Shown here one piece after another: positions 22,094 to 33,099 of a stretch of DNA of 64,000 bases. The stretch spans positions 2,528,949 through 2,592,948 of the forward strand of contig CM064430.1 of NCBI GenBank assembly GCA_032690845.1. The letters run 5' to 3'. The position numbers and the translations under genes are program-made. Below the pieces are notes generated by a model. The model was not told the DNA's origin, ran no database searches, and saw only the letters and a list, made by a program, of their open reading frames with translations. Each line of letters starts with the position of its first letter. Position 1 is the stretch's first letter. Source of the stretch: Eleusine coracana subsp. coracana (lineage: Eukaryota > Streptophyta > Magnoliopsida > Poales > Poaceae).

Positions 22094-22603
22094 TGTTGGA
22101 GATATGCCCAAGAGACAATACGGATTTGATCCGTATGTGAGGGTCATACGGATATTGATCCGTGTGAGGAATTAGTCCACTAATGGGCCAACTAGTCGAG
22201 GCCCATTAGAAGGGTCTATTTAAGTGGAGGAGGGGCTTAAGGCGCAGGTGATTCCACCAGTCCTTAACCCTAGCCGTCGTGCTCCTCTTTCTCACCCACA
22301 AAACCCTAATCGTGTTGCCGGTGCTAGCATGCCGCGCACGGTGCTCCAACCCCGTACGTGTGGATACCGCGAGGAGGCGCTGCTGCTGCTGCGGTGCCGA
22401 CGGCTGGACTAGAAGGAGACGATTGACGTGATCGACTACTTCCTCTACACCGACGCGCGACTACGTTGGATCGAGCTGCTCCAACATTCGCTTCCGCTCC
22501 GCCTGCGCGTCTAGTGGTAACGATCCATGATCCTCTCTTGCAAGGTTTCCTGGTTGAACGGTAGAAATTTTATATGCTATCGTAGCCTACCCGTTCCCCA
22601 ACA
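22094..22603 (+). repeat. 5' LTR
   Basis: 510 bp, TG...CA ends. Compared with the 3' LTR it differs at four sites (in the stretches GTGGAGG/GTGAAGG, AAGGCGC/AAGACGC, GCATGCC/GCACGCC and GCTCCGC/GCTGCGC). It drives and initiates element transcription. Confidence 0.96.
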
Positions 22604-23924
22604 GTGGTATCAGAGCCGACCTTGTGTAGTTTGTGATCTAGATCTTGTGCATATAGTCGATATGTTGATGTACTAGATGAGATCTATTACATGTTTTGTG
22701 TTCGGATTGATTAGATCAATGATGATAGGGAGGTTCACAAGGTAATGGGCGGATAGCAATACATGCATCATTGATTTATTTGTGTTCCTTCTCCGTGCGC
22801 GCGCGACTTGTCTCTACCGGCTGGAATCACCATCGGGACTAACTGCGTGCGCCAGTAGAGGAGCCAATGGTATCATAATCATGTACCGCAGTCTACTCAT
22901 GAAAACCTAATGGAAAACTAAGCCATTGTGAATGACTCAAAATCGGGCAAATATGATTTTCCCGATAGGATTTCCATTGTGATTTTATAGATACGATCTG
23001 TGAAATCCTGTGAGGTTTGTTACAACCCTTTTTGGCCACATGTTAGCATTCACTTCTCGCCTAACTCGTTTTTGCAGAGAATGTTGTGAATGGTATGGCC
23101 CAAAAGATGCATGTGATGTATATATGTGATTTGCATGGCCTGCGTGCCATGATTAATTACAGCTGGGTTGAGGCTGTCATATTATTGTATAACGGCCTGC
23201 GTGTCGATCTGTGATGCTTGATATTCTCATGTAATTTATTACTAGCTATTAGTTGTAGTAGCTAACTGTTAGTTCATGGAGGCCTCAAGCATGATGGTTG
23301 AAGGGACGGGAGACATGGCGATGACAATGGAGATGGAGATCACCAATTGAAAGGGGCCATACTATTTCACAGTTAATATGATTGCCTGTGATGATGTTCC
23401 TATCATCCTATTCTTTCATGTGTTATTTATATTAGATATGATTAACATGCTAGAATAGGTTCCCTCAAGAAAAATTAAATTATATGCCCTTTCAATAGCT
23501 GCACCTATTAAAATTATGATCGTTGTATGGTAGGTCTGCCAAAGTAGAGTACCTCAACTATCTTAATTATTAGGATAAATGTCGGACATTTATATGCATA
23601 GTATTGGTTTAATTAACAAAGCTATCAAAACGGTTTTGGGCTTTGGGGCATGGTGTTGGCGCCGGGGCATGTGATGCCACCCAACAAACAAGAGTCACAT
23701 AGGGATGTGATTAGCAAAGTGTTGCTTACCTATGTCACTAGATTTCTAGCGGTGATGCCAAAGCTCACTAGGATCTAAGTTGAATATGGATCTTGAACCA
23801 CTATATGTCGTTTTGAGGGAAAACGATTCCAAGCATATAGTGGAATAATAAACTTTTGTTAAAATGTTTATAAGAGTTTTATATTTACATAGTGCTTATA
23901 TTTGCATATTTTCTGTTGTAGATC
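22604..23924 (+). other. Copia leader with primer-binding site
   Basis: PBS TGGTATCAGAGC at 22605-22616, then an AT-rich leader of about 1.3 kb with no long frame, up to the gag start. Confidence 0.8.
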
Positions 23925-26900
23925 ATGGCACCAACCGCTAGTAACACTTTCAATTTGCGCTCAATTCTTGAAAAAGAAAAGCTTAGTGGAACAAACTTTA
24001 TTGATTGGTATCGCAACTTGAGAATTGTTCTCAAGCAAGAGAAAAAGGAATATGTTCTAGAGCTTCCCTATCCTGATGATCTGCCAGAAAATGCTACTGC
24101 CACTCAGAAAAGGGAGTATGAGAAACATACCAATGATGCAGTTGATGTTAGCTGTCTCATGCTTGCCACTATGTCCTCTGAGCTTCAGAAGCAATATGAG
24201 AATGCGGATGCCCACAATATGATTGAGGGACTTCGTGGCATGTTTGAGAACCAAGCAAGGTCTGAGAGGTATAACATCTCAAAGTCCTTGTTTGCGTGCA
24301 GGCTAGCTGAAAACGGTTCTGTCAGTCCTCATGTAATCAAGATGATTGGTTACATTGAGAATCTGGAGAAACTTGGTGCTGCTCTACACCCTGATTTGGC
24401 CACAGATGTGATTCTCCAGTCGCTTCCTGCAAGCTATGAGCCTTTCATTTTGAACTTTCAAATGAATAGCTTAGAGAAGACATTGGCTGAGTTGCATGGG
24501 ATGCTTAAGACAGCTGAGGCAAGCATCAAAAAATCTGGTCCAAGTCAAGTTAACTTGGTTCAAAAGGATAGCAAGAAACGAAAGCGTAAGACTAAGGCTA
24601 AGGCTACAGATCAGATCTCTAGCACTAAGCCTAAGCCTGCAGCAGCTCCTAAGCCTAAACCGGCGGGTAGTGATCCTTGTTTTCACTGCAAGAAACCCGG
24701 TCATTGGAAGAGGAATTGCAAGCTTTATCTGGAAGAGCTGAAGAAGAAGGGTGGAGACACTTCTAATTCAGGTATCAATGTTATTGAAATTAATAATGTT
24801 GCTACATGTCCTTATGGTTCATGGGTATTTGATACCGGATCGATGATTCATACTTGCAAATCGTTGCAGGGGCTTAAAGAAGCAAGGAAATGTGCAAAAG
24901 GCAAGGTGGATGCTCGCGTCGGCAATGGTGCAAAGGTTGCTGCGTTGGCCGTCGGAACTTATCCACTCTCATTACCATCAGGATTAGTTTTGGAGTTAAA
25001 TAATTGTTATTATATTCCCGCCTTAGGAAAAAACATTATTTCTTCAAAATGTTTGGAGGAAGATGATGGTTATGAGGTCATAATAAGGAACAAGTGTTGT
25101 TCCATTTATTTGAATAATATTCTCTATGGTAATTGCCCATTGGTGAATGGATTATATTACTTAGATCTTGAGAATAAGCCTATTTATAACATTGATGCGA
25201 AAAGGCTCAAGCCTAATGATTTGAATCCCACGTATACTTGGCATTGTCGTTTAGGTCATATAAATGAGAAGCGCATAAAGAAACTCCATACAGATGGTCT
25301 TCTAAGTTCTTTTGATTTTGAATCAATTGATACATGTGAATCTTGTTTACTTGGCAAAATGACTAAGTCGCCTTTCACAGGAAATAGTGAGAGGGCGAGT
25401 GAACTATTGGGACTTGTACATACGGATGTATGTGGACCAATTAGTTGCACGGCCAGAGGTGGTTTTCAGTACTTCATAACTTTTACCGACGACTTTAGTA
25501 GATATGGTTACATCTACTTAATGAGGCATAAGTCTGAATCCTTTGAAAAGTTCAAAGAATTTCAAAATGAAGTACAAAATCAATTGGGCAAGACTATTAA
25601 ACGCCTACGATCTGATCGTGGTGGTGAATATTTGAGCCATGAATTTGGTGAACATCTAAAGCAATGTGGAATTGTTCCACAATGGACTCCGCCAGGAACG
25701 CCCCAATGGAATGGAGTATCCGAACGGAAGAACCGAACCTTGTTAGACATGGTTAGGTCTATGATGAGCCAAAGTGATCTTCCATTGTCCTTCTGGGGAT
25801 ACGCTCTAGAAACTGCCGCTTTCACACTTAATAGGGTTCCATCTAAATCCGTGGAAAGGACACCATATGAGATATGGACTGGGAAGCGTCCCGGGTTGTC
25901 TTTTCTTAAGATTTGGGGATGTGAGGCTTATGTAAAACGTATGACGTCTGATAAGCTTTCTTCCAAGTCTGATAAATGCTTCTTTGTAGGATACCCTAGG
26001 GAAACCAAAGGTTATTATTTCTACAACCGGGAAGAGGGCAAAGTGTTTGTCGCTCGTAATGGTGTGTTTCTAGAGAAAGAGTTTCTCTCCAAAAGGGTAA
26101 GTGGGAGAACGGTGCAACTTGAAGAAGTTCAAGAAGCTCCAGAAAATGTTTCTTCTTCCGCTATACCACAATTGGATGAACAAATTGTTGTTGAACCAAT
26201 TGTTGAAACACCAGCCCCGCGTAGGTCAGAAAGGGCACGTCGCGCTCCTGAAAAGTTCACGCTCCTAACCACGGGGCAGCGAGACATATTATTGTTAGAC
26301 AATGATGAGCCTAAGACTTACAGTGAAGCAATGATGGGACCGGACTCTGAGAAATGGCTTGGAGCCATGAGATCCGAATTAGAATCCATGAGAGAAAATC
26401 AAGTTTGGAACTTGATAGATCCGCCTGATGGTGTAAAAACCATTGAGTGTAAATGGGTTTTTAAGAAAAAGATAGACATGGATGGAAATGTTCACATCTA
26501 TAAGGCACGATTGGTGGCGAAAGGTTTTAAGCAAATTCAAGGGGTTGATTATGATGAGACCTTCTCGCCCGTCGCTATGCTAAAGTCTATACGGATCCTT
26601 CTAGCAATTGCCGCATTTTATGATTATGAGATATGGCAAATGGATGTCAAAACGGCTTTCCTTAATGGAAACCTAAGTGAGGATGTGTACATGACACAAC
26701 CTGAAGGTTTTGTCGATCCACAAAATGCTAGGAAGATATGCAAGCTTCAAAGGTCCATTTATGGACTAAAGCAAGCATCTCGGAGTTGGAATCTTCGCTT
26801 TGATGAGGTAGTCAAAGGGTTTGGCTTCATTAAAAACGAAGAAGAGCCTTGTGTTTACAAAAGGGCTAGTGGGAGCGCGCTTGTCTTTCTGGTCCTTTAT

Positions 26901-27881
26901 GTGGATGACATATTGCTGATCGGTAATGATATTCCAATGCTTGAAGCTGTTAAGACTTCTTTGAGAAAGAGTTTCTCAATGAAGGACTTAGGAGAGGCAG
27001 CTTACATTTTGGGCATTAAGATCTATAGAGATAGATCAAAGAGGCTAATTGGATTAAGCCAAGACACGTACATTGACAAGGTATTGAAACGGTTCAATAT
27101 GCAGGATTCCAAGAAAGGTTTCTTGCCCATGTCACATGGGGTTTCTCTTAGCAAGACTCAGTGTCCCTCGACACCAGATGAGCAAGAGAAAATGAGAGCG
27201 ATTCCATATGCTTCGGCTGTTGGGTCCATCATGTATGCCATGATAAGTACTCGCCCAGATGTAGCCTACGCTCTTAGTGCTGTGAGCAGATACCAGTCAA
27301 ATCCAGGAGAAGCTCATTGGGGAGCTAATAAGAATATCCTAAAGTACTTAAGAAGGACTATGGGTATGTTCCTAGTCTATGGAGGTGAGGAAGAGCTCGT
27401 TGTAAATGGTTACACTGATGCTAGCTTCCAAACCGACAAAGACGATTCGAGATCGCAATCTGGATATGTGTTTTGCCTCAATGGAGACGCGGTGAGCTGG
27501 AAGAGTTCCAAGCAAGATACGGTTGCTGACTCAACAACGGAGGCTGAGTACCTTGCCGCTTCAGAAGCTGCAAAGGAAGCTGTTTGGATCAGAAAATTTG
27601 TTTCTGAGTTGGGTGTGGTTCCTAGTGCATCCAGTCCAATGGACCTCTATTGTGATAATAGTGGTGCCATTGCGCAAGCCAAGGAGCCTAGAGCGCATCA
27701 AAAGAACAAACACGTACTACGGCGTTATCATCTTATTCGGGACATCGTCGCTCGAGGTGATGTAAAGATATGCAAGGTGCACACGGACTCAAACATCGCT
27801 GATCCGTTGACAAAACCTCTCTCTCAGCCCAAGCATGAGGCACATATGAGATCCATGGGTATTAGATATCTGCATGATTAA
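23925..27881 (+). CDS. Copia gag-pol polyprotein (1318 aa, intact)
   Basis: A single uninterrupted frame. Order by approximate residue: gag (UBN2-like) 1-250; CCHC zinc knuckle (CFHCKKPGHWKRNC) at 252; aspartic protease with FDTGS at about 302; HHCC integrase zinc region (HLGH-like CRLGHINEKRI and CESCLLGK) at about 440; integrase core with the D-D-E acids (TDVCGP, SDRGGEY, NGVSERKNR) at about 500-620; reverse transcriptase from about 860 (ARLVAKGFKQ, DVKTAFLNG) with YVDD at about 992; RNase H (YTDASF, STTEAEYLAASEAAKE, CDNSGAIA) at about 1165-1290. All catalytic motifs I look for are present, so the element looks autonomous. The start was chosen as the first ATG of the long frame, just upstream of the gag signature. 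Confidence 0.96.
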   Translation: MAPTASNTFNLRSILEKEKLSGTNFIDWYRNLRIVLKQEKKEYVLELPYPDDLPENATATQKREYEKHTNDAVDVSCLMLATMSSELQKQYENADAHNMIEGLRGMFENQARSERYNISKSLFACRLAENGSVSPHVIKMIGYIENLEKLGAALHPDLATDVILQSLPASYEPFILNFQMNSLEKTLAELHGMLKTAEASIKKSGPSQVNLVQKDSKKRKRKTKAKATDQISSTKPKPAAAPKPKPAGSDPCFHCKKPGHWKRNCKLYLEELKKKGGDTSNSGINVIEINNVATCPYGSWVFDTGSMIHTCKSLQGLKEARKCAKGKVDARVGNGAKVAALAVGTYPLSLPSGLVLELNNCYYIPALGKNIISSKCLEEDDGYEVIIRNKCCSIYLNNILYGNCPLVNGLYYLDLENKPIYNIDAKRLKPNDLNPTYTWHCRLGHINEKRIKKLHTDGLLSSFDFESIDTCESCLLGKMTKSPFTGNSERASELLGLVHTDVCGPISCTARGGFQYFITFTDDFSRYGYIYLMRHKSESFEKFKEFQNEVQNQLGKTIKRLRSDRGGEYLSHEFGEHLKQCGIVPQWTPPGTPQWNGVSERKNRTLLDMVRSMMSQSDLPLSFWGYALETAAFTLNRVPSKSVERTPYEIWTGKRPGLSFLKIWGCEAYVKRMTSDKLSSKSDKCFFVGYPRETKGYYFYNREEGKVFVARNGVFLEKEFLSKRVSGRTVQLEEVQEAPENVSSSAIPQLDEQIVVEPIVETPAPRRSERARRAPEKFTLLTTGQRDILLLDNDEPKTYSEAMMGPDSEKWLGAMRSELESMRENQVWNLIDPPDGVKTIECKWVFKKKIDMDGNVHIYKARLVAKGFKQIQGVDYDETFSPVAMLKSIRILLAIAAFYDYEIWQMDVKTAFLNGNLSEDVYMTQPEGFVDPQNARKICKLQRSIYGLKQASRSWNLRFDEVVKGFGFIKNEEEPCVYKRASGSALVFLVLYVDDILLIGNDIPMLEAVKTSLRKSFSMKDLGEAAYILGIKIYRDRSKRLIGLSQDTYIDKVLKRFNMQDSKKGFLPMSHGVSLSKTQCPSTPDEQEKMRAIPYASAVGSIMYAMISTRPDVAYALSAVSRYQSNPGEAHWGANKNILKYLRRTMGMFLVYGGEEELVVNGYTDASFQTDKDDSRSQSGYVFCLNGDAVSWKSSKQDTVADSTTEAEYLAASEAAKEAVWIRKFVSELGVVPSASSPMDLYCDNSGAIAQAKEPRAHQKNKHVLRRYHLIRDIVARGDVKICKVHTDSNIADPLTKPLSQPKHEAHMRSMGIRYLHD

Positions 27882-28813
27882 TGTATGAGAGATTGTGTAA
27901 TGTCTATGTTTATGTGTGATTGAATAAAGTGTTATTCTGTTCTATGGATAATAATTATTGCATTGATTGACAAGTGCGTGACTTGTTTGTGAAACTCATT
28001 GTTCTTTTATAATATTATCCTAAATGATCCCTAGTTCCTTATCATTGTGTTAGACAATAATGATTCATGGACTAGCACATGTATTGGTTGATGATCGTGT
28101 TTCACAGATCATTGATATGGAGATATCAAATCAATAATGTGGACATATGTTAAGAACATAGTGTTGGACTGACCCACTAATAGACTTTGCTGAGATGTTA
28201 TTATTGTGCCATCAATTGTTGTCTTGTATGATATACCTTTGGGATCCTTAGACCTGAGATTGTCATTGATTCCCAGAATGTGTAATAGCATATTTAGGGA
28301 TTACCAAACGCTATTCCGTAACTGGGTAGTTATAAAGGTAATTTTCGGGTATGCTATGAAACATGTCGTGGGGTGTGAGCGGTCAAGATGGAATTTGCCC
28401 CTCCTAATAACAGGAGAGATATCTCTGGGCCCCTCGAGTTAGATGGATTTAGAAGTGCATGGCCATGCCAATGTGATTAAAAGTTAATCATAATGACTAA
28501 AAGTTAGTCATGATAAATCCACTAGACGTTCGAGTGAATGGTCGAGCTATTATAGGGATGGCACGTATCTTGCCTTAAGCTTGACTGATATCGTGAGGCA
28601 AAGGGATCGCTGACTGCGTATGTCAAAGGTTCAGCCGATATGATCTTTATGTGTACATGAGAATCAGTATGTGCTGCTAGGTGCCGCTATTGATTTATGA
28701 TTTGAAAATGGTTTTCACATCATTGTCGTGTACATGTGAACCTAACGGGTCACACACTTAACGGGTTGGAACATCGCTTGCCTATGTGATTGTCTCTAGT
28801 GCAAGTGGGAGAT
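27882..28813 (+). other. Copia 3' untranslated region and polypurine tract
   Basis: About 930 bases with no long frame between the pol stop and 3' LTR. Ends in AAGTGGGAGAT, the purine-rich primer for plus-strand synthesis. Confidence 0.75.
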
Positions 28814-29323
28814 TGTTGGAGATATGCCCAAGAGACAATACGGATTTGATCCGTATGTGAGGGTCATACGGATATTGATCCGTGTGAGGAATTAGTCCAC
28901 TAATGGGCCAACTAGTCGAGGCCCATTAGAAGGGTCTATTTAAGTGAAGGAGGGGCTTAAGACGCAGGTGATTCCACCAGTCCTTAACCCTAGCCGTCGT
29001 GCTCCTCTTTCTCACCCACAAAACCCTAATCGTGTTGCCGGTGCTAGCACGCCGCGCACGGTGCTCCAACCCCGTACGTGTGGATACCGCGAGGAGGCGC
29101 TGCTGCTGCTGCGGTGCCGACGGCTGGACTAGAAGGAGACGATTGACGTGATCGACTACTTCCTCTACACCGACGCGCGACTACGTTGGATCGAGCTGCT
29201 CCAACATTCGCTTCCGCTGCGCCTGCGCGTCTAGTGGTAACGATCCATGATCCTCTCTTGCAAGGTTTCCTGGTTGAACGGTAGAAATTTTATATGCTAT
29301 CGTAGCCTACCCGTTCCCCAACA
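28814..29323 (+). repeat. 3' LTR
   Basis: 510 bp, partner of the 5' LTR with four differences; followed by the ATTAG duplication at 29324-29328. Confidence 0.96.
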
Positions 29324-29328
29324 ATTAG

Positions 29329-29490
29329 AAATCAAGGGCCCTAACTTTTTGGATGCCTTTAGCCACAATCATCCGGATTTACGCCGTATATCAACTGATT
29401 ATGGTTTCGAGGGTCATCCATTACAAAAAGACTTTCTAAACCCATTGAGATGACCCAAGAATTTCGCTATTTCGATTTTGCTCATAAGTG
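29329..29490 (+). pseudogene. nad9: mitochondrial nad9 fragment in nuclear DNA (NUMT)
   Basis: Right of the Copia duplication, the plus strand reads HPDLRRISTDYGFEGHPLQK, the conserved core of NADH dehydrogenase subunit 9 (30-kDa subunit of complex I), encoded in plant mitochondria. After KDF the sequence skips the expected residues (family: PLSGYVEVRYDD...) and resumes in another frame as PIEMTQEFRYFDFA, the end of nad9. So there is an internal deletion with a frameshift, and the true C-terminus is missing. This is a non-functional piece of mitochondrial DNA. It abuts the Copia insertion site; no nad9 sequence is visible left of 22089. Confidence 0.82.
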
Positions 29491-29919
29491 TGGCTGACTT
29501 TTACGGTCCTTAACTGGCTGGTATTATTTAGAAATACTAGGTAGTATTCTTGGTGGTAGTTATATTGATTAATATACATTTATTTTGTACCACAACATTC
29601 TTTGTTTGCTAGGTAGGAAGCTGACCGACTCGGTTGCTTGCTGTAATTAAAACCTTATTGTTTCTTTGCTACAAATTAAGTAGATGAATTTTAACCATGC
29701 TGTTGGATGTGTTGTTTATTTTAATCTTGTTATGAATATATAATGAACAAAGAAATAAGACTGAAACGTATGTAAGTCTATTTGACACACAATTGAATAT
29801 TTAGCTACAGAAGAGTGCAGCAGATACCATGCATGAAAACTATATATATAATAAAAAAACTATTTATGCAAAAAGAAAAGCCTATAGAACTATAAAGCTT
29901 TCTAAAATCTGATCAACTA
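29491..29919. other. spacer and 3' UTR of the 31-kb MATH-BTB gene
   Basis: AT-rich. ATGCATGAAAACTATA and TATGCAAAAAGA near 29830-29875 resemble the 3' flank of the 38.4-kb gene. No gene. Confidence 0.45.
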
Positions 29920-31359
29920 CTAAAAGATAAAACCATGCAAGACCCAAAAGGTGATGGCGCCGGCACAGGCGGCAATAATCAAAACAAAACAAAAGTTGAG
30001 CAGGTCACAATCTATGCCGGAGACCAGAGAATCGCATGGCGTCTCCTCCCTTGCATCCAGAACCTTGCCGATCACCTCCTTGACGACAGAGGGGCAGCTT
30101 CTTGCCAGATTCTCCACATCTTCACTCACCATGATCGCACTCGTGATCTTTCTCGATCCGATGAGTTCCAGGCACACACTCTTCAGCTTCGGACACTGGT
30201 AACGCTCCGCCACGGCCAACATCTTGAAGACCCTGCTCGCGTTGACGTACCCGCACAACTCGTCCTCTGTCATCGACTTCAGGCCTTCGAGGCTATACTT
30301 GTCTGCGGCCACGAGCAGGTCGAGAGCCAAGACGCCTTCTTCGTCGTGTTCCATCTCCGGTAACGTGTCGGTGTACATGTAGTGCAGCACGGCCTCGAAA
30401 GTCCTCGGATCCATGTCAGGGATGCGAATGCGGCTATGTGTGGCGGTCTCGCACCTCGGCCCGAAGAATGCCGCCTTGTAGAGTGGCGATCGGGCGGCGA
30501 GCACCAGCTTGTGCGCCGCGAAGGCCTTGCCGCCCACCTCGAACCTCACATCGGCTCCTTGCTTCGTCTCGAGGAGGCGGCCGAGGTCCGCGTACAGCTC
30601 AGATGATTCAGATGGCACGTTGACCTCCATTGCTGAGGCCGGCCCCGACAGGAACGGCGGCGGAGGTGGCATCTTGACTGTTGACGTCAGCTCCGGCAGG
30701 GACGACTGATGATGAGATGATGGCACCTGGTTGATTGCTGACGACGGTTCCGGCAGGGATGATTCAGATGGCGCCTGGACTGACGACTTTTCCGGCCGGA
30801 CAGATGCCAGCGACGACTTGCCCCACATGTGCATGGGTCGTTTGGTAATGATGGTCTTCCTCAAGATTGTGAGCTCACATCCGATGGTGAAGCAGTCACG
30901 CTTGAGGACCCCGGATTCCTCGAGGTCCTTGAGCGTGACGAACCGCTCGAAGCCTTGCGCGCTCACGGACCGCGTGGAGAAGAAGCCGGCGAGGTCGGCA
31001 GACGTGAAGAGCGGCGACGACGACCCGCCGCCGCCCGCGCCGTCGTACAGCTTGAATCTCAGGTTCACGCTGTAATGGATCTCGTCGTCGTCGTGGCCGT
31101 CCTTGTGGTCATCGTCGTGGCCGTCGTCGTCGTTGAACACGAGGTAGAGGGATACGGCGTCCGTGGTGCCGGGGTGCTTCCCGTTGGGGAAGAAGGCGAC
31201 GCGCCAGGAGCGGCCGCCGGCGACCACCGGATCGGACAAGATGCAGTTGCCGTTGGCCACCGTCTTCCTGGCCTCCGAGAAGGAGGCGATGCTCATCTTG
31301 CTGCAATGCGGCGCCGGCGGCGGGCGCTTCGGGAGCAGCACGAACTCTGGCGTCGACAT
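29920..31359 (-). CDS. MATH-BTB protein with C-terminal membrane segment (479 aa)
   Basis: Single-exon minus-strand frame, ATG at 31359 in the CTGCCATG context shared by the paralogues. Domains: MATH about 22-166 (SWRVAFFPNG, FTIGCELTI); Ser/Pro-rich linker about 167-255; BTB/POZ about 258-365 (LGRLLETKQGADVRFEV, FAAHKLVLAARSPLYKAAFF, LHYMYTDTLPEM, LLVAADKYSLEGLK); BACK-like helices to about 436 (CPSVVKEVIGKVLDARE); hydrophobic segment about 455-477 (LNFCFVLIIAACAGAITFW). MATH-BTB proteins are substrate adaptors of CUL3 ubiquitin ligases: MATH binds the target and BTB binds CUL3. The known Arabidopsis BPM proteins are soluble, so the terminal hydrophobic stretch is unusual and suggests tail-anchoring to an internal membrane. 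It is divergent to the MATH-only remnant at 33.1 kb. Confidence 0.92.
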   Translation of the reverse strand: MSTPEFVLLPKRPPPAPHCSKMSIASFSEARKTVANGNCILSDPVVAGGRSWRVAFFPNGKHPGTTDAVSLYLVFNDDDGHDDDHKDGHDDDEIHYSVNLRFKLYDGAGGGGSSSPLFTSADLAGFFSTRSVSAQGFERFVTLKDLEESGVLKRDCFTIGCELTILRKTIITKRPMHMWGKSSLASVRPEKSSVQAPSESSLPEPSSAINQVPSSHHQSSLPELTSTVKMPPPPPFLSGPASAMEVNVPSESSELYADLGRLLETKQGADVRFEVGGKAFAAHKLVLAARSPLYKAAFFGPRCETATHSRIRIPDMDPRTFEAVLHYMYTDTLPEMEHDEEGVLALDLLVAADKYSLEGLKSMTEDELCGYVNASRVFKMLAVAERYQCPKLKSVCLELIGSRKITSAIMVSEDVENLARSCPSVVKEVIGKVLDAREETPCDSLVSGIDCDLLNFCFVLIIAACAGAITFWVLHGFIF

Positions 31360-31399
31360 GGCAGATCGATGGATGCGCCGAGACTAGTGAGACCGCCGA

Positions 31400-31790
31400 C
31401 GAAGAACAGCCGAGCTAGGGCGAACGAACAAGGCGTCGTGAATTCGTGAATCGCGCCGCCTGATCCCAATATTTGTTGACCCGAAGAAATATATAGCAGT
31501 TAAATAAGGACTCTATTAATTCGTTCGCGAGAGGAAACTGGTCAAGTAAGGAATCGTTCAACTGCAACTGATAAGGACTCCAAGTACTTCACACGCATCG
31601 GGAGAGGAAAGGAAACCGAAACAGGGTCAATGCACAATTCATCCTCTATAGAAATCCTGGTACTTGACTATGCTAAGACCCATCGTATATGGTCTATATA
31701 AATTCATTGTATTGTACTTTGATTCAGGACAGAGTCACCGCCGTTGATTGCCCTAGTTATTCATCTACTAGAGACATCAGTATCCACCGT
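31400..31790. promoter_or_regulatory. divergent promoter region, copy P1
   Basis: Aligns in blocks with 39775-40320 and 50310-51420: a CGTGAATCGCGC-like block, GAGAGGAAACTG, TCGGGAGAGGAAA, GAAACCGAAACRGG, then AAATCCTGGTACTTGACTATG and TAAGACCCATCG (31652-31685), TATATAAATTCA, and GCCCTAGTTATTCATCTA. At 31784 GTATCCACCGTGGC matches the first codons of the MATH-only genes, so the missing partner once started here. Confidence 0.6.
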
Positions 31791-33090
31791 GGCATATACA
31801 CATACTCCATCGATGAACGCTGCGTGTCGCGTAGTTCTTGAGTTCGCCGATCACACACTGTTGCCGGCCGTTCTCCATGATGGTGCCGAGGGTCACGCGT
31901 CATGAATTGCTACGTCCACGGCGTGGCCATGCTGTCTGTACCCGTCCATAAGCAAACATGTTGAATGATTAGAAGGAACGAGTATACGAGCAGGAAGCTA
32001 AGTTACTACGTACTACGAGTTGTATGTGCACAAGAGTACAGGTGCAAGAACGCGCTAGTCATGGGCAAACGAAGAAGCATGATACCTGTACGTTCTGATT
32101 GGATCACCATGAAAACCACTCGCCATAGACATCACCAAGCAAGCATTGGGATATGTCGTCGAGGCTGAGAAATCGTGCTGAGAGATGCACTGACATCCTT
32201 GCTTTGAGGCCACGAACTGCAATTTTATAATAGGAACTTGTAATTTTGTTCATTCAAAAGAATATGAATAAAATGCATAATTTTCTCTACTAATTTTGTC
32301 CTTCATTTTTTGTCCTTAGTACATTGTAAGTCTCACGTATTTCTTTTTCTTTCATAATGACATACATGTATTGTCCTTTTCATGTCAAGTAGGATGCAAA
32401 TAGCCCAAGAGAAAAGATATTTAGGTTGGCATGAGATGGGCACTATAAAATGCTACAATTAATAACACAACACATATACATATATATACTATAAGCTAAA
32501 TTGGGATGATCAGTTGGGGACTCATGAGACCTACTCATGATATAATAGACCTGAATTTTTATGCAAAATGGTTTGTTCTATTATAATAAAAGATAACGGT
32601 TTTCCAAAATATCCATGGAGAAAATTTAAGCATGGCTCTTTTGATATTAATTTTGTGCTTATGTACCAATTGACATATATTAGAAATGAAGGAGTGTAGA
32701 GTGTTTGTAGACTCTCCATTATTTCTAAACTCACACATAATAATATTTATAAATAATAATTTATTTAACTAATATATTTATTGATAAATTCACTACAATA
32801 GCATATCAAAACCAATCCTATTTTTCACCTTTTCGACCATGATTGCTGACTCCAAGTCTAAGCCGTCTCATTTGGCCGCAATAACTCACGCGGCTGTGTT
32901 TTGAAGTTATTGTTGTAAGAATTGATAGTAATATTTGATAAGTAATAGAGTTTGTGGTTTCAGCTTCCCCATAAGCAATAAGCAACTAACCTAGTGCATG
33001 AAACATAATTGTAAGAGTTCACAAGATGAATGTCTCATCAGTCTCAAAATACAATAATAAATAAACTAAGCTCTCTAGCCACCTTGAACA
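31791..33090. other. insertion or deletion-scrambled spacer
   Basis: Separates the 5' trace of a MATH-only gene (about 31784) from its 3' remnant (from about 33100). It is AT-rich with no gene recognised; it may include unrecognised transposon sequence. Confidence 0.4.
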
Positions 33091-33099
33091 ACTATCTCG

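Larger units (their letters stand above)
22094..29323 (+). mobile_element. complete Ty1/copia LTR retrotransposon (7230 bp)
   Basis: Two 510-bp LTRs (22094-22603, 28814-29323) begin TGTTGGAGATATG and end CCGTTCCCCAACA, with a perfect 5-bp ATTAG duplication outside. TGGTATCAGAGC follows the 5' LTR by one base, the initiator-Met tRNA primer-binding site; the purine-rich AAGTGGGAGAT precedes the 3' LTR. By direct comparison the LTRs differ at four positions, so insertion is recent. One intact gag-pol frame lies between. Integrase precedes RT, as in Copia and unlike Gypsy. Confidence 0.97.

Noticed and set aside
30829..31449. 206-codon plus-strand frame
   Set aside because: Antisense shadow of the intact MATH-BTB gene; no domain.
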